Part shown: piece after piece, positions 20,070 to 20,606 of the stretch | Position numbering within the stretch: position 1 is the stretch's first letter | Layout: each line of letters opens with the position of its first letter | Assembly: GCA_021129815.1 (NCBI GenBank) | Contig: JAJOKN010000085.1 | Span: forward strand, 2,238 to 22,843 | Direction: 5' to 3' | DNA from: Desulfotomaculum sp. | GTDB lineage: Bacteria > Bacillota > Desulfotomaculia > Desulfotomaculales > Desulfohalotomaculaceae | Length of the DNA: 20,606 bases | Made by a program: the position numbers and the translations under genes | Notes under the pieces: generated by a model | Told to the model about the DNA's origin: nothing | Seen by the model: the letters and a program-made list of their open reading frames with translations, nothing else | The model's database searches: none

Positions 20070-20606
20070 TTAATATCTGCCCATGCGATTTATTATCACA
20101 TCTAGCATGCTGTCAAGCATAGTCACCATGCGAGCTGATGCTTGAAAACCATATTGAAATTGCAGCATCTTAGTGAGCTCCTCATCTATTGACACACCTG
20201 ATATCGAATCGCGAAGAGCTAAAATCTGGTCATGTATAGCTTTTTGGTTTTCTGCCATTCCACCTGCACTTTTAGTAGCAGCACCTACTTCTGTAACAAG
20301 CATTGTAAAATATTCTTCAAAAGTGCTGGTGCCTAAAGCAGCAACAGTATTATTTTCTCCCGTCTTATCTTCCTTCGTTCCGTCACCATCTACATCTCCA
20401 ATTATATTCTCATCATATCCCACAGATGCATCGTCCCTCAAATCTGCAACATACCCTGCCCTAGTTCCGTCTATTTTGGTAGGATCAGATTTTAACTCAT
20501 CATTTACTTTAAAATCACCTGTCCTCAATAATCCCGTAAAAAACTCAGGATGTGGATCCGTAGCCACATAAGCTCCCAAAGCATTATTTATCTCATACCT
20601 CAAACT
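20070..20606 (-). CDS. flgK: Flagellar hook-associated protein 1 (FlgK), C-terminal part
   Basis: The window edge cuts this gene; the frame is still open at 20606. The visible about 178 residues are the C-terminal part of FlgK: YEINNALGAYVATDPHPEFF, a central segment rich in Asp and Gly (VGYDENIIGDVDGDGTKEDK), then the conserved D0 helix with SISGVSIDEELTKMLQFQYG, FQASARMVTMLDSMLDVIIN and RMGRY. The motif 'SGVSIDEEL..ML.FQ..F.AS.R' is diagnostic for FlgK. The stop at 20070 lies 15 bases before flgL, in the usual flgK-flgL order. The acidic repeat with several Asp-Gly pairs lies in a surface-exposed region that varies between species. Confidence 0.93.
   Translation of the reverse strand, partial: SLRYEINNALGAYVATDPHPEFFTGLLRTGDFKVNDELKSDPTKIDGTRAGYVADLRDDASVGYDENIIGDVDGDGTKEDKTGENNTVAALGTSTFEEYFTMLVTEVGAATKSAGGMAENQKAIHDQILALRDSISGVSIDEELTKMLQFQYGFQASARMVTMLDSMLDVIINRMGRY

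Noticed and set aside
1..20606. CRISPR array, tRNA or rRNA genes, complete insertion sequence, prophage or integrase.
   Set aside because: No regularly spaced direct repeats, cloverleaf sequences, rRNA motifs, transposase genes with terminal repeats or phage genes were seen on either strand.

Overview
The window reads as chromosome from a low-GC, flagellated Firmicute of the spore-forming Clostridia type, possibly a Thermoanaerobacterales-like anaerobe. The evidence is the AT-rich sequence, strong GGAGG ribosome binding sites, many TTG and GTG starts, Firmicute gene neighbourhoods (ylxM-ffh-rpsP-khpA-ylqD-rimM-trmD-rplS-lepB-rbgA-rnhB; mrdA-minC-minD-minE-rodA; flgK-flgL-fliW-csrA) and a decayed copy of the sporulation gene yunB. 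The species cannot be named from the sequence. Every intact gene lies on the minus strand, so the layout below runs from high to low coordinates, in the direction of transcription.

20606-17960: a flagellar late-assembly and post-transcriptional block with the end of flgK, then flgL, a FlaG-like gene, fliW and csrA. 17877-12589: a promoter with a perfect palindrome at its predicted start drives ylxM, a Uma2-family nuclease gene that interrupts the usual ylxM-ffh pair, ffh, rpsP, khpA, ylqD, rimM and trmD. rplS then has its own strong promoter, an L19-type leader and a terminator. 12518-10274: lepB, rbgA and rnhB overlap one another as a translationally coupled trio. 10137-9754: ridA.

9355-4337: the elongation and division-site operon mrdA-minC-minD-minE-rodA, ending in a clear terminator. 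Its MinC has only the C-terminal domain, and mreBCD, often found upstream, is absent. 3821-1274: nadE, a truncated yebC, ruvC and ruvA. No ruvB follows. 845-288: mntP.

The least ordinary feature is how much gene wreckage lies between the conserved blocks. There is an Rpn-nuclease-like tail (49-168). A plus-strand hydantoinase/dihydropyrimidinase relic with a nonsense codon and an internal deletion is fused tail to tail with a truncated yebC (junction near 2860-2866). There is a frameshifted yunB relic (3928-4221) and an unidentified multi-stop remnant in front of mrdA (9430-9747). Conserved operons seem to have been cut and rejoined here, with losses at the seams. I see no CRISPR array, rRNA, tRNA, complete insertion sequence or recognisable new multi-gene defence system.
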